Shown one piece after another: positions 8,898 through 17,890 of a stretch of 64,000 bases of DNA; the stretch's first letter is position 1, and each line of letters begins with the position of its first letter. The notes under the pieces were generated by a model. The model was given only the letters and a program-made list of their open reading frames with translations, searched no databases and was not told the origin of the DNA. The stretch comes from Bordetella sp. BOR01 (GTDB lineage Bacteria; Pseudomonadota; Gammaproteobacteria; Burkholderiales; Burkholderiaceae_B), in the NCBI RefSeq assembly GCF_019218885.1, contig NZ_JAHUWT010000002.1, positions 1,116,001 to 1,180,000 of the forward strand, written 5' to 3'. The position numbers were made by a program, and so were the translations under genes.

Positions 8898-9830
8898 ATG
8901 AACTTCCAGCAACTGCGCTCCGTCCGGGAAGCGGTGCGATGCGATTTCAACTTGACCGATGTGGCCGAAAGCCTGCATACGTCGCAGCCGGGCGTCAGCC
9001 GGCAGATCCGCGAACTGGAAGAAGAAGTCGGCTTCGATATCTTTGTGCGGTCAGGCAAGCGCCTGATCGGGTTGACGCCGCCGGGCGAATTGATTGTGCC
9101 GCTGGTGACGCAGATTCTGCAGTGCGCGGAAAACATCCGCCATGCCGGCGCCGAATATGCCAACAGCCGCGCGGGCGTGCTGTCGATCGCGGCGACGCAT
9201 ACGCAGGCACGCTACAAGCTGCCACCGGTCATCCGGGATTTCAGCCGTCGTTATCCCGAAGTGGTCGTGCACCTGCATCAGGGTTCGCCGAACCAGGTGT
9301 CGCGCATGCTGCTCGAGGGCGAAGCCGATATCGGCGTTGCCACCGAGGCGGTCGCAGATTCCCCCGGCTTGATCAGCGTGCCCTGTTATCGATGGAGCCA
9401 CAGCGTGATCGTGCCCAGGGGGCACGAGCTCGAGGCGCATGCCGGCGCGCTGACCCTGGCGCGATTGGCCAGGTACCCGATCATCACCTACGGCCCGGGC
9501 TATACCGGCAGGGCCCATATCGACCAGGCGTTCGCGGGCGCCGGCATCAAGCCCGACGTCATCATGACGGCCATGGATGCCGACGTCATCAAGACCTACG
9601 TCGAGCTGGGAATCGGAGTGGGTATTGTCGCCTCGATGGCCTGGGATTCCGAGCGCGATGCGCGCCTGAACGCCCTGGACGCCCAGCACCTGTTCGAGAT
9701 CAACGTCACGCGCCTGGCGGTGCCGCGCGGAGCCTGGCTGCGCGGCTACGCGCTCGATTTCATTGAAATGTTCGTGCCTGCCTTGACCCGGCCGGCCATC
9801 GAGAAGGCCCTGCGCACGGACAACCACTGA
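8898..9830 (+). CDS. LysR-family regulator of the CysB/Cbl type
   Basis: 310 residues from ATG 8898 with GGGAAAGG upstream; a longer frame from 8676 runs through non-conserved sequence. The N-terminus MNFQQLRSVREAVRCDFNLT followed by LHTSQPGVSRQIRELEEEVG is diagnostic of CysB/Cbl, the sulfur assimilation regulators that sense sulfate, thiosulfate or adenosine phosphosulfate. The effector domain keeps ATHTQARY and YGPGYTGR. It is divergent from the ssuA-like gene across a 247-base gap that holds the shared promoter region. I see no sharp palindrome there. Confidence 0.88.
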   Translation: MNFQQLRSVREAVRCDFNLTDVAESLHTSQPGVSRQIRELEEEVGFDIFVRSGKRLIGLTPPGELIVPLVTQILQCAENIRHAGAEYANSRAGVLSIAATHTQARYKLPPVIRDFSRRYPEVVVHLHQGSPNQVSRMLLEGEADIGVATEAVADSPGLISVPCYRWSHSVIVPRGHELEAHAGALTLARLARYPIITYGPGYTGRAHIDQAFAGAGIKPDVIMTAMDADVIKTYVELGIGVGIVASMAWDSERDARLNALDAQHLFEINVTRLAVPRGAWLRGYALDFIEMFVPALTRPAIEKALRTDNH

Positions 9831-9906
9831 ACAGCCGCCGATGCGGCCGCCGCGGATGCACCGAGCTTGCTTATGATGCGATGGCATAAACCATTGCCGG
9901 TGCCCG

Positions 9907-10722
9907 CTACGCCTGGTTCGCGTCGCGCCGGCGTGCCTCGCCTTCCCAGAACACGACGCGCCGGTGCAGCCGGCGCATCAGCAGCGAGCCGGTCAGGCCG
10001 ATGGCCGCCAGCAGGAACACTCCCGCGAACATGGTGGCCAGGCTCATGCTGACCGAGGCCGAGGCGATCAGGTAGCCCAGCCCTTGCTGCGCCGACAGGA
10101 ATTCGCCCACCACCGCCCCGATCAGGGCCAGCGACACGCCGATCTGCAGCCCCGAGAAAATGTCGCCGGCCGCGGCCGGGATTTTCACGTGCAGCAGCAG
10201 ATAGGCCCGGCTGGCCGAATAGGCGCGGCAGGCGTCGAGCAGTTCGGGGTCGGTACGCTTGATGCCGTTGACTGTGTTGACGAACAGCGGGAAAAAGCAC
10301 ACCAGCGCCACCAGCACGACTTTGGAACTCATGCCGAAGCCGAACCACACCAGGATGATGGGGCCCAGCGCGACCTTGGGCATGGCTTGCAGGCCGATGA
10401 AGATCGGATAGCAGAAGCGTTCGAAGGTGCGGGATTCAGCCAGCAGCGCGCCGAACAGCACGGCCAGGCCGCAACCCAGCACGTAGCCATATACCGCCTC
10501 GGCCAGCGTGGTGCCGATGTGCGGCCACAACGCGCCGCTGGCAAAACCCTGCACCAGTGCCTGGAACACGGTACCGGGCGGCGGCAGCAGGTAATCGGGA
10601 ATGCCGAACACGCGGATCGCCATTTCCCACGCAAGCACGAGCACGGCCAGGCTGATCAGCGGATACACCGGGGCGGGCAGGCGCGGCCCCCGCTTGGCCG
10701 ATGGAGGACGGATGTCAGGCAT
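9907..10722 (-). CDS. ABC transporter permease, SsuC/TauC type (distal importer)
   Basis: 271 residues with six predicted membrane helices. The cytoplasmic EAA loop is visible at about 160-185 (ACRAYSASRAYLLLHVKIPAAAGDIFSGLQIGVSLA read in overlapping parts). Its start overlaps the end of the ATPase gene by 8 bases, so the two are translationally coupled. It is the last gene of an eleven-gene minus-strand operon and forms the second inner-membrane channel in that operon. The substrate is unknown. Confidence 0.88.
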   Translation of the reverse strand: MPDIRPPSAKRGPRLPAPVYPLISLAVLVLAWEMAIRVFGIPDYLLPPPGTVFQALVQGFASGALWPHIGTTLAEAVYGYVLGCGLAVLFGALLAESRTFERFCYPIFIGLQAMPKVALGPIILVWFGFGMSSKVVLVALVCFFPLFVNTVNGIKRTDPELLDACRAYSASRAYLLLHVKIPAAAGDIFSGLQIGVSLALIGAVVGEFLSAQQGLGYLIASASVSMSLATMFAGVFLLAAIGLTGSLLMRRLHRRVVFWEGEARRRDANQA

Positions 10723-11473
10723 GTAGGAAATGCTGCCGCAGGTGCTGGCAGGCTTCGTTGAAATCGGTTTGGCCCAGTGTCTGGGGCGTGCGGGGGCGCG
10801 CCAGGCCGGGGCGGAAGTCTTCGACTATGCGGCCGGGCCGTGGCGACAGCACGACGATGCGGTCGGCCAGGAACACGGCTTCGGGAATGCTGTGCGTGAT
10901 GAACAGCACCGATTTGCGCGACTGGCTCCAGATGCGCTGCAGTTCCAGGGTCAGCGATTCGCGCGTCAGGGCGTCCAGCGCCGCGAAAGGCTCGTCCATC
11001 AGCAGCAGGTCGGGGTCGGACATCAGCATGCGCGCGATACCCACGCGCTGCTGCATGCCGCCCGACAATTCGTGCGGATAGTTGTCGGCGAAACCGTCCA
11101 GGCCCACCAGCTGCAGCAATTCGCGCACGCGCGCCGGCGCCGATGCGGACGGCAGGCCCAGCGTGCGGGCCGGCAGCCCGACATTCTGCGCCACGGTCTT
11201 CCACGGCAGCAGGTTGGGCTTCTGGAACACCACGCCCGCGCGCCGGCTGGGGCCCACAATGTTCTGCCCGCCCAGGCGTACCTGGCCCGCGCTCGGGCCG
11301 ATCAGGCCCGAGGCCAGCTTGACCAGGGTGGATTTGCCGCAGCCCGACGGGCCCAGCACGGCGACGAACTCGCCGGCGCGCACTTCCAGGTCGATGGGGC
11401 CCAGCGCGTCGATATCGCCGCGCCGGCTGGGGTAGACCAGGCGCACGGCGTCCAGCTGCAAATCCAGGCTCAT
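10715..11473 (-). CDS. ABC transporter ATPase, SsuB/TauB type (distal importer)
   Basis: 252 residues from ATG 11473, which overlaps the upstream stop by 4 bases. Walker A is GPSGCGKST, the signature LSGGMQQRVGIAR, Walker B LLLMDEPFAALD, and the switch His lies in LFITHSIPEA. It energises the permease encoded next. The pair differs in sequence from the proximal ATPase at 18709-19473, so the operon carries two complete NMT1-type importers rather than a recent duplication. Confidence 0.9.
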   Translation of the reverse strand: MSLDLQLDAVRLVYPSRRGDIDALGPIDLEVRAGEFVAVLGPSGCGKSTLVKLASGLIGPSAGQVRLGGQNIVGPSRRAGVVFQKPNLLPWKTVAQNVGLPARTLGLPSASAPARVRELLQLVGLDGFADNYPHELSGGMQQRVGIARMLMSDPDLLLMDEPFAALDALTRESLTLELQRIWSQSRKSVLFITHSIPEAVFLADRIVVLSPRPGRIVEDFRPGLARPRTPQTLGQTDFNEACQHLRQHFLHA

Positions 11474-12765
11474 GCGGTGGCCTCGCGCAGGAAGCGCTGC
11501 ACCGCTGTCCACGAGGCGCGGTTGGCGCGGGCATTGGCGCTGGCGCTGCCGCCGCCGCTGAGCACCAGCCCCGCCACCGGGTGCGGCTTGGCGATCAGTG
11601 TGGTGGGCACATGGGGCAGGCCGATGGCGTGGCCGGCGTCCTGGCAGCGCACATGTTCTATCGCCCAGGCATGCCCATGCGCGTGCAGCGTGGCCGCCAC
11701 CAGCTCGGCATAATGCGTGGACGGCCAGAAACCATCGTCGGTGCCGGAAACCAGCATGACCGGTCCGGCGATACGTTCGACCGGGATGCGCGCGGCCGCC
11801 ACGCTGGGCGCATGCGCCAGCGGGGTATGGAAGGCGGGTTCCTGGCGCACGGGCGTACCGTCGGCCGGCGCCTGCAGGAAGGCGGCCCAGTCCGCGCGCG
11901 GGTTGTCTTGCCATACATTGGGCAGGGGCTGGCCCTGCCAGGTCCAGACCGGCCCATCGGGCGCCTGGCCGGGCCGGCCGGCCCGCAGCGTGCCGTGCAC
12001 CACCGAACTGGGCACGTAGGCAATGACCGCGTCGACCAGCTCGGGAAAGCGCGCACCCAGCAGCAGCGCCAGCTCGCCCCCGCGCGATTGGCCTGTGACC
12101 GCGACAAAGCCGCGGCGCGGCGCATGCGTGCGGCGCAGCCATTGCAGGGCCTGCTGGAAGTATTCCAGCGGCGTTTCGGAAATATGGTCGGGCCTGCCGG
12201 GCGCCTTGAAATAGCCCAGCGCCAGCGCCAGGTAGCCGTGCGCGGCGTACAAGGCGGCCCGTTGGCGGGGGATGCCGCCCCCCGATCCGTTGAACACCAC
12301 GATGGCCGGATGCGGACCGGGGGTGGCAGGCGTGTACAGCGTGCCCACGACCTGGCCCGCCAGTTCCGTGCGCCCGATGCCCGCGCCTTCGTAGCGCTGC
12401 ACGAACGTACCCTGCAGGCGCAGCGTGCCCGCCGTCAGTTCAAGCATGATTTCCAGCGGGGCGGTTTCTTCGCTGAGTTCCGGCGCGGTGGGCGGGGTCT
12501 CGCGGCGCATCGACCATACGGTGGCCATGGCGTCGGCTACGTTCCAGTCGCCGCTGGCGGGCGCCTGGGCGTCCAGGTCCAGTGTGCCATCGGCGCCCAC
12601 TTCGAACTCGGCCTGGCTGCGCCAGAGGCTGCCATCCGGGTGCTGCAGCGTGGCGGCCACGCTTGCCGGGCCGGGCGGCAGGCCGCGCGCCACGATGCGG
12701 CGCGGCACATCGAGCAATGCATCGACCGGTGTGATGCGCAGGCCGGGATCTTGCGCAGCGCTCAT
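11470..12765 (-). CDS. Acyl-CoA thioester hydrolase / BAAT-like alpha/beta hydrolase
   Basis: 431 residues. The N-terminal part (about 1-130) is the beta-sandwich seen in acyl-CoA thioesterase / bile acid-CoA:amino acid N-acyltransferase proteins. The C-terminal part is an alpha/beta hydrolase with nucleophile elbow VTGQSRGGE (Ser), acid in LVSGTDDGFWPS, and His in QDAGHAIGLPH. Bacterial members have Ser where the transferases have Cys, which favours hydrolysis of a CoA thioester or ester. It sits between a binding protein and an ATPase with 4-base overlaps. No signal peptide, so cytoplasmic. Confidence 0.82.
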   Translation of the reverse strand: MSAAQDPGLRITPVDALLDVPRRIVARGLPPGPASVAATLQHPDGSLWRSQAEFEVGADGTLDLDAQAPASGDWNVADAMATVWSMRRETPPTAPELSEETAPLEIMLELTAGTLRLQGTFVQRYEGAGIGRTELAGQVVGTLYTPATPGPHPAIVVFNGSGGGIPRQRAALYAAHGYLALALGYFKAPGRPDHISETPLEYFQQALQWLRRTHAPRRGFVAVTGQSRGGELALLLGARFPELVDAVIAYVPSSVVHGTLRAGRPGQAPDGPVWTWQGQPLPNVWQDNPRADWAAFLQAPADGTPVRQEPAFHTPLAHAPSVAAARIPVERIAGPVMLVSGTDDGFWPSTHYAELVAATLHAHGHAWAIEHVRCQDAGHAIGLPHVPTTLIAKPHPVAGLVLSGGGSASANARANRASWTAVQRFLREATA

Positions 12766-13838
12766 TGCTGTTCCTTTGCCTGGGCGCGCACCGCCTGCGC
12801 GTCGAAGTCATTGATCTGGTCGATCAGCGCATTCGAGAAAATGCGATCGACCGGGACGTCGGCCGACGGATATTCGCCTGCCTTGCTCATGGCGGCAATG
12901 CCGGCCTGGATTGCCTGCAGGTCGTACTGGCCGGGCACGCGGGCGGTGCCGTCGGGCTTGTGCAGCACGCGTGCCAGGCGGCGCGACAGCAGCGTGGCGG
13001 CCTTGTCGAGTTCGGCTGCCTGGTCGCCGGCCGGGCGGGTTTCCGGATGGGCCCGCCAGTAGGCCTGCACGCAGAAGCGCGGGTTGGCTTCGCAGGCGAT
13101 CTGGCCCTTGGTGTAGGCCCGCGCGAAACGCACCAGCAGTTCGGGTTGTTCGCGGTAGGTATCTTCATGCGTGATGAAGCCGTTGCCGGCGGTTTCGCTG
13201 AAGACGGCGGGGTAGGCAATGCGCCGGATCTTGGTGCCCGACATTTCCAGCATGTCGTGCCAGCTGCTGTTGAAGTTCAGCGCGTCGACCTGGCCGGTGC
13301 GCAAGGCCTGGAAGCCGGACGCCAGGGCGCCCACGGCTACGAACTCGACGTTCTTGCCGGGCTGCAGGCCCGCGGTGCGCAGGGCTGCCCGTCCGCCGGG
13401 GATGGTGCCCCAGGTCAGGGCGCCTACGCCGATCTTCTTGCCTTCCAGGTCGGCCAGCGACTTGATGGGACCGTCGGCCAGCACCGCGAATTCCATCGTG
13501 TTGGTCGGCACGCCGTTATAGAAGTAACGCACGGGCAGCGGGTCCTTGCTGTTGAAGTAGCTGGAGATCACCGGTTCGGACGTGGGATAGCCCAGCGTTA
13601 CGCGCTTGCTGGCCACCTGCGGCAGCAGCGCGCCGGCGCCCTGGAAGACGATGGTCTTGACGTTGAGGTCTTCCTGCTTGAAATAGCCCAGTGCCTCGGC
13701 GGCCGCGTAGGGCGCGCCGTCATGGACGGCAGGGGGGATGGCCAGGGCCACGGTGACGTCGTCGGCGGCGTGTGCGCCGGTGGTGGCCATGCCAAGCGCC
13801 AGGAACCAGAGGCCGCGAGTCAAATTACGGATGTGCAT
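12762..13838 (-). CDS. NMT1/SsuA-type ABC substrate-binding protein (distal importer)
   Basis: 358 residues with a Sec signal (WFLALGMATTGAHAADDVTV). Family landmarks: YAAAEALGYFKQEDLNV, FQGAGALLPQVASKRVTLGY, LADLEGKKIGVGALTWGTI, and VDALNFNSSWHDML. These proteins bind pyrimidine precursors, taurine, nitrate, sulfonates or aromatic acids in the periplasm. Its start overlaps the acyl-CoA ligase gene by 14 bases, which ties its ligand to CoA activation. It is only distantly similar to the second binding protein at 16878-17873. Confidence 0.87.
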   Translation of the reverse strand: MHIRNLTRGLWFLALGMATTGAHAADDVTVALAIPPAVHDGAPYAAAEALGYFKQEDLNVKTIVFQGAGALLPQVASKRVTLGYPTSEPVISSYFNSKDPLPVRYFYNGVPTNTMEFAVLADGPIKSLADLEGKKIGVGALTWGTIPGGRAALRTAGLQPGKNVEFVAVGALASGFQALRTGQVDALNFNSSWHDMLEMSGTKIRRIAYPAVFSETAGNGFITHEDTYREQPELLVRFARAYTKGQIACEANPRFCVQAYWRAHPETRPAGDQAAELDKAATLLSRRLARVLHKPDGTARVPGQYDLQAIQAGIAAMSKAGEYPSADVPVDRIFSNALIDQINDFDAQAVRAQAKEQQ

Positions 13839-15381
13839 CGGAATTTCCTATGGTGGATAACGCTGCGTTGTGCGCGACAGCGCGGCCGGTACGTTCGCCG
13901 GCTTCGCGCAGCAGGCGCGCACGGTCGATCTTGTTGGTGCTGGCCAGGGGCAGCGCCGGCACGAACCAAACGTGGCGCGGGTGCTGGTAGGCCGGCGCAT
14001 GCGCCAGCGCGAACCGCTTGATCGCAGGCTCGTCGGCGGCCTGCCCGGCACGCAGCACCACGAAGGCCACGGGCTTGGTGCCCTTGATGTCGTCTTCGAC
14101 CGGCACCACGCAGGCCTGCTGCACGGCGGGATGGCGCTCGAGCATGCGCTCGACTTCGGCGGGGTAGATGTTTTCTCCACCGGACACGAACATATCGTCG
14201 CGACGGCCCACGAAGGTATAAAAGCCGTCGGCATCGCGCTGGAAGACGTCGCCGGTGCGGTAGTAGCCATCTTCGGAAAACGGCGAACCCAGGTCGGGGC
14301 GCTGGTGGTAGCCCTGCATCAAGCCAGGGCTTTTCAATTCGAGTATGCCGGTGTCGGGCGCGTCCTGCGGCCCCTGTGCCAGCCGGACCTGCACCGCAGG
14401 ATGCGGATAGCCGACCGCAGTAGGCGGCGTGGGGAGTCCATCGGGATGCGGGCCGAACACGACCGGCCCGCCCTCGGTGGTGCCATAGGCGTTGATGACC
14501 CGGGCGTTGGGCAGCATGGTATGGATCTGTTGCCACAGGCTGGCGCTGACGGGCGCCGACCCCATGCGGATCGCGCGCACGGACGACAGGTCGGTGGCGG
14601 CCAGCAATGCGTGTTCGCGCAGCATCATGGCGATCATGGGCGGCACGGCCGTCAGCCAGGTGGCCCGATAGCGTTCGATGGCGCGGATATAGGCGGGCGC
14701 GGTGAACTGCGGCAGCAACACCGCGCTGGCGCCGCTGGCCAGCACCAGCAATGCCAGCGCCAGTGCGTTCATGTGATAAAGCGGGGCGGCGATCAGGGCG
14801 CGCTCGTCGGCCAGCGGCGTGGCGGCTTGCCGCATGCGCACCGTCCAGTACTGGCCGGCGTGGGTCAGGCGTACCCCCTTTGGGCGGCCGGTGGAGCCCG
14901 ACGTGTACAGCATCAGCGCCAGGTCGTGCGCGGCAACGGCGGCCGCGGGCTGGCCGTCATCGGGCGGCAGGCCGTTCCAGGCCGGGCCGTCCATATTCAG
15001 GGCCGCGACGCCGGCTGGCACGGCGGTGTGCGCGGCATCGTGCAGCACCAGCCGCGCGCCGCTGTCGTTGATGACATAGGCAATCGTCTCGGCGGGGAAC
15101 TTGAAGTTCACCGGCACGGCAACCAGGCCGGCGCGCTGGATGCCCAGCATGGCGGCCAGGTAGCGGGCCGAGTTGGCCGCCAGGATGGCGATGCGCTCGC
15201 CCGGCGCATAGCCGCGCGCGCGCAGCGCCGTGGCGACGCGGCCGGCTGCCGCATGCAACTGCGCGTAGGTCCAGGTCTGCGCGTGTTCCCGGGTATCCAG
15301 GGCGATCAGCGCGATCCGCTCGGGCGCCGCCGCCACGGTGGCGTCGAGCACGGTACCCAGGTTTTCTGCAGGCGTGGCCAT
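13825..15381 (-). CDS. AMP-dependent acyl-CoA ligase
   Basis: 518 residues from ATG 15381; the longer frame upstream runs into the thioesterase gene. The ANL superfamily motifs are complete: LYTSGSTGRPKG (phosphate loop), YGTTEGG, YRTGDVFQRDADG, GRRDDMFVSGGENIYPAEVE, and the C-terminal catalytic Lys in STNKIDRARL. It adenylates a carboxylic acid and transfers it to CoA. Together with the hotdog thioesterase, reductase and two importers it suggests catabolism of an imported, probably aromatic or branched, carboxylic acid. The substrate cannot be read from the sequence. Confidence 0.9.
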   Translation of the reverse strand: MATPAENLGTVLDATVAAAPERIALIALDTREHAQTWTYAQLHAAAGRVATALRARGYAPGERIAILAANSARYLAAMLGIQRAGLVAVPVNFKFPAETIAYVINDSGARLVLHDAAHTAVPAGVAALNMDGPAWNGLPPDDGQPAAAVAAHDLALMLYTSGSTGRPKGVRLTHAGQYWTVRMRQAATPLADERALIAAPLYHMNALALALLVLASGASAVLLPQFTAPAYIRAIERYRATWLTAVPPMIAMMLREHALLAATDLSSVRAIRMGSAPVSASLWQQIHTMLPNARVINAYGTTEGGPVVFGPHPDGLPTPPTAVGYPHPAVQVRLAQGPQDAPDTGILELKSPGLMQGYHQRPDLGSPFSEDGYYRTGDVFQRDADGFYTFVGRRDDMFVSGGENIYPAEVERMLERHPAVQQACVVPVEDDIKGTKPVAFVVLRAGQAADEPAIKRFALAHAPAYQHPRHVWFVPALPLASTNKIDRARLLREAGERTGRAVAHNAALSTIGNSDAHP

Positions 15382-15397
15382 GGCCGGCTCCGCCGCC

Positions 15398-15820
15398 TCA
15401 GGCGCGCGGCGTGGAATACACGCCGCGGCCGCTGGCCACCAGCTTGCCGTCGCCGTCATAGACGTGCGCTTCGGCGGTCGATACCTGCGAACCGAACTTG
15501 ATGACCTTGCCGCGTACGCGCAGGTCGCCCGGCGCTGCGGCGCGGTGGTAGTCGACGCGCAGGTCGATGGTGGGCACGCCACGGCCGGTTTGCGAGACCA
15601 GGGCCCAGTCGGCCGCCAGGTCGACCAGGGCGGCCAGGATGCCGCCATGCGTATAGCGCTTGTCGGGGTTCACGACCCATTCTTCGCGCCAGCGCGCGGT
15701 CAGCTCGATTTCGCCGACAGCGACCGAAGCCACTTCCAGGCCCAGCCATTGGTGATAGGGGCCGCGCAGCAGGCGTTCCTGGATGGCCTCGACGGTAGGC
15801 AGGGGGGCGTTTTCGCTCAT
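15398..15820 (-). CDS. PaaI-type hotdog thioesterase
   Basis: 140 residues from ATG 15820. The hotdog signature is clear: NPDKRYTHGGILAALVDLAA, with the His-Gly-Gly of the CoA-binding helix and an acidic residue on that helix, followed by DLRVDYHRAA and the terminal strand. PaaI-type enzymes release CoA from aromatic or misprocessed acyl-CoA esters in the cytoplasm, protecting the CoA pool. It lies 16 bases upstream of the acyl-CoA ligase in the same operon, which fits a proofreading role. Confidence 0.87.
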   Translation of the reverse strand: MSENAPLPTVEAIQERLLRGPYHQWLGLEVASVAVGEIELTARWREEWVVNPDKRYTHGGILAALVDLAADWALVSQTGRGVPTIDLRVDYHRAAAPGDLRVRGKVIKFGSQVSTAEAHVYDGDGKLVASGRGVYSTPRA

Positions 15821-15834
15821 GGTGATGATCCGGT

Positions 15835-16851
15835 TCAGGGGTTGACGATGACTTTGCCCAGCACTTCGCGGTCGCGAATCAGGGCCAGGCCCTCGGCGGC
15901 TTGTTCCAGCGGCACGCTGCGGTCGACCAGCGGCTGGATGCGGCCTTCGGCCACCAGGTCGAGCAGCGCCTTGAGGTTTTCGTCGTAGAAGCTGTTGGAG
16001 CCCTTGATGTTGAGTTCGAAGCTCCAGACATAGCGCAGGTCTTCCGCCGGGGCGTGGCCCGCGGTGGCGCCGCACACCAGCAGCGTGCCGCCGCGCTTGA
16101 GGCATTTCAGCGAGGGCACCCAGGTGTCGCCGCCCGTGAAGTTCACCACCACGTCTACGCCGCCTTCATTATTGCGGCGCTGCGGCTTGCCGTATTGGCC
16201 GATGGCCCACTTCGAGAAATCGGTGTCGCGGTAGTTGACCAGATGATCGGCCCCCAGCGCCTTCAAGGCTTCCAGCTTCGAGGCACTGCCGGCGCAGGCA
16301 ATGACCTCGGCCCCCAGCAGCTTGGCCAGCACCACGCAGGCCGTGCCCACGCCGCCGCTGGCGCCCAGCACCAGGACCTTGTCGCCGGCCTTGACGGTGT
16401 TGTGGGTGATCAGCATGCGGTGGGCGGTGCCGTAGGCTACCGGCAGCGCGGCCGCCGCGTCGAAGCTGACGCCGTCGGGCAACGCGATGAGCTGGTCTTG
16501 CGACACCAGGCAGTATTCGGCCATGCCGCCGTCGAGCATCTCGCCCATCAGGCCGCGCGACTTGTTCAGCGGGTTGACCAGCACGCGGTCGCCGGCTTTC
16601 CAGCCGGAGACCTCGGCACCGACCTCGGCGATTTCGCCGGCCATGTCCAGGCCGATGACCACCGGCAGGGGCACCTTGATGCCGGGCATGCCCTGTACCG
16701 TGAACACGTCGTGGTAGTTGAACGACGATGCCCGCACACGGATCACCACGTGGCCGGCGGTAGCCGTGGGCACGGGCTTGTCGGTGACCACTTGCAGGCG
16801 GTCCAGTCCGCCATGTTCGGATAGCACCAGCGCTTTCATGGTTTTGCTCAT
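15835..16851 (-). CDS. MDR-superfamily zinc-type or quinone reductase
   Basis: 338 residues from ATG 16851 (ATAGGAAAT ribosome site upstream); a further ATG ten codons upstream is less well spaced. GroES-like N-terminus (residues 1-125) and a Rossmann domain with VLVLGASGGVGTACV at about 165-180. The usual catalytic-zinc Cys is absent, since the text reads SSFNYHDVFTVQG where zinc alcohol dehydrogenases have Cys-His, so it is more likely an NAD(P)H-dependent enoyl or quinone reductase. Role in the operon: probable reduction of the imported substrate or its CoA ester. Confidence 0.83.
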   Translation of the reverse strand: MSKTMKALVLSEHGGLDRLQVVTDKPVPTATAGHVVIRVRASSFNYHDVFTVQGMPGIKVPLPVVIGLDMAGEIAEVGAEVSGWKAGDRVLVNPLNKSRGLMGEMLDGGMAEYCLVSQDQLIALPDGVSFDAAAALPVAYGTAHRMLITHNTVKAGDKVLVLGASGGVGTACVVLAKLLGAEVIACAGSASKLEALKALGADHLVNYRDTDFSKWAIGQYGKPQRRNNEGGVDVVVNFTGGDTWVPSLKCLKRGGTLLVCGATAGHAPAEDLRYVWSFELNIKGSNSFYDENLKALLDLVAEGRIQPLVDRSVPLEQAAEGLALIRDREVLGKVIVNP

Positions 16852-16877
16852 GAGATTTCCTATAGAGATGAGTCGAT

Positions 16878-17873
16878 TCAATGCAAAGACTTGGATTGTT
16901 CGTACGGGCCGGTGACGAAAAGCGCCGGATCGAGCTTGCCCTTGATCAGGCCGCTGGCCGCGAAGACTTCATGCTGGCGCTTCAGCGTGGCGATGTCGGC
17001 GGGCTCGAATGCCACGCGGTACATGTTTTTCCATTGCCCCGCGTAGGCCTGGGCATCGGCCGCCGGCAGGTTGGCCGACTTCTGCAGAATGGCGGCCACT
17101 TCCTCGGGATGCGCGCCGCCCCAGTCGACGGCATCGCGCAGCCCGGCGATCACGCGCGCCACCACTTGCGGGTGCTTTGCCACGAATTCGCTGTGCACGG
17201 CGCCGATGCCGATGTAGGGAACCGAATCGCTGTTGGTCAGGCGCTGCCATTCTTGCGCGAACGAACCCAGCGAGTGCACCTTGAGCTCGTCGAGCTGGGC
17301 CACGGTGACCGAGCGCAGCGCCGCGGCATCCACCTGTTTCTGGGCCAGGAACTGCACCAGGCGCGATTCGTTGCCGCCCACCAGCGAGAAATCGCCGGAT
17401 TCGATGCCGTGGTTGCCGGCCAGCACGGCACCGGCAATCACAGCTACCGAACTGCCGGCCGGCGACATGCCGACTTTCTTGCCGCGGAACTGGTCAATGG
17501 AGGTGATGGGCGAGCCTTCGGGCACCACGAACTGCACATCGGCCGGCTGGGTGGCGGCGAATACCTTGATGGGCACGCCTTCGGTCACGCTGCTGAACAC
17601 GCCGGCCGCCGGGGCGCCGAAGGCCAGGTCGATCGAATTCGAGGCCAGGGCGCGCAGCGGCGCGTTCACGTCGGGAAAGCGCACGAACTCGACATCCAGG
17701 TCGCGCTGCTTGAGGAAGTCGGTGGCTTCCAGCACCGAGCCGTAGCCCAGGCTGACGCCGCTGCTCCAGTATCCGATGCGGACTTTGTCGGCCGCATGAG
17801 CGGTCGGGGCGGTAAAAAGCAAGGCAAGCGTGGCGGCGCTGGCGGCCACCCGCAGCAATCGATTCAGGGACAT
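16878..17873 (-). CDS. NMT1/SsuA-type ABC substrate-binding protein (proximal importer)
   Basis: 331 residues from ATG 17873. The Sec signal ends LLFTAPTAHAADKV. Family landmarks: RIGYWSSGVSLGYGSVLEAT, LASNSIDLAFGAPAAGVFSS, and IDQFRGKKVGMSPAGSSVAV. It delivers its ligand to the permease encoded 17 bases upstream. This gene, the permease and the ATPase form the first complete importer of the eleven-gene operon. Confidence 0.88.
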   Translation of the reverse strand: MSLNRLLRVAASAATLALLFTAPTAHAADKVRIGYWSSGVSLGYGSVLEATDFLKQRDLDVEFVRFPDVNAPLRALASNSIDLAFGAPAAGVFSSVTEGVPIKVFAATQPADVQFVVPEGSPITSIDQFRGKKVGMSPAGSSVAVIAGAVLAGNHGIESGDFSLVGGNESRLVQFLAQKQVDAAALRSVTVAQLDELKVHSLGSFAQEWQRLTNSDSVPYIGIGAVHSEFVAKHPQVVARVIAGLRDAVDWGGAHPEEVAAILQKSANLPAADAQAYAGQWKNMYRVAFEPADIATLKRQHEVFAASGLIKGKLDPALFVTGPYEQSKSLH

Positions 17874-17890
17874 GGGGAACTCCGTCGGGG

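Noticed and set aside
11023-11259. Minus-strand 78-codon frame inside the distal ABC ATPase
   Set aside because: Shifted frame of the ATPase gene, with no ribosome site and no recognisable domain.
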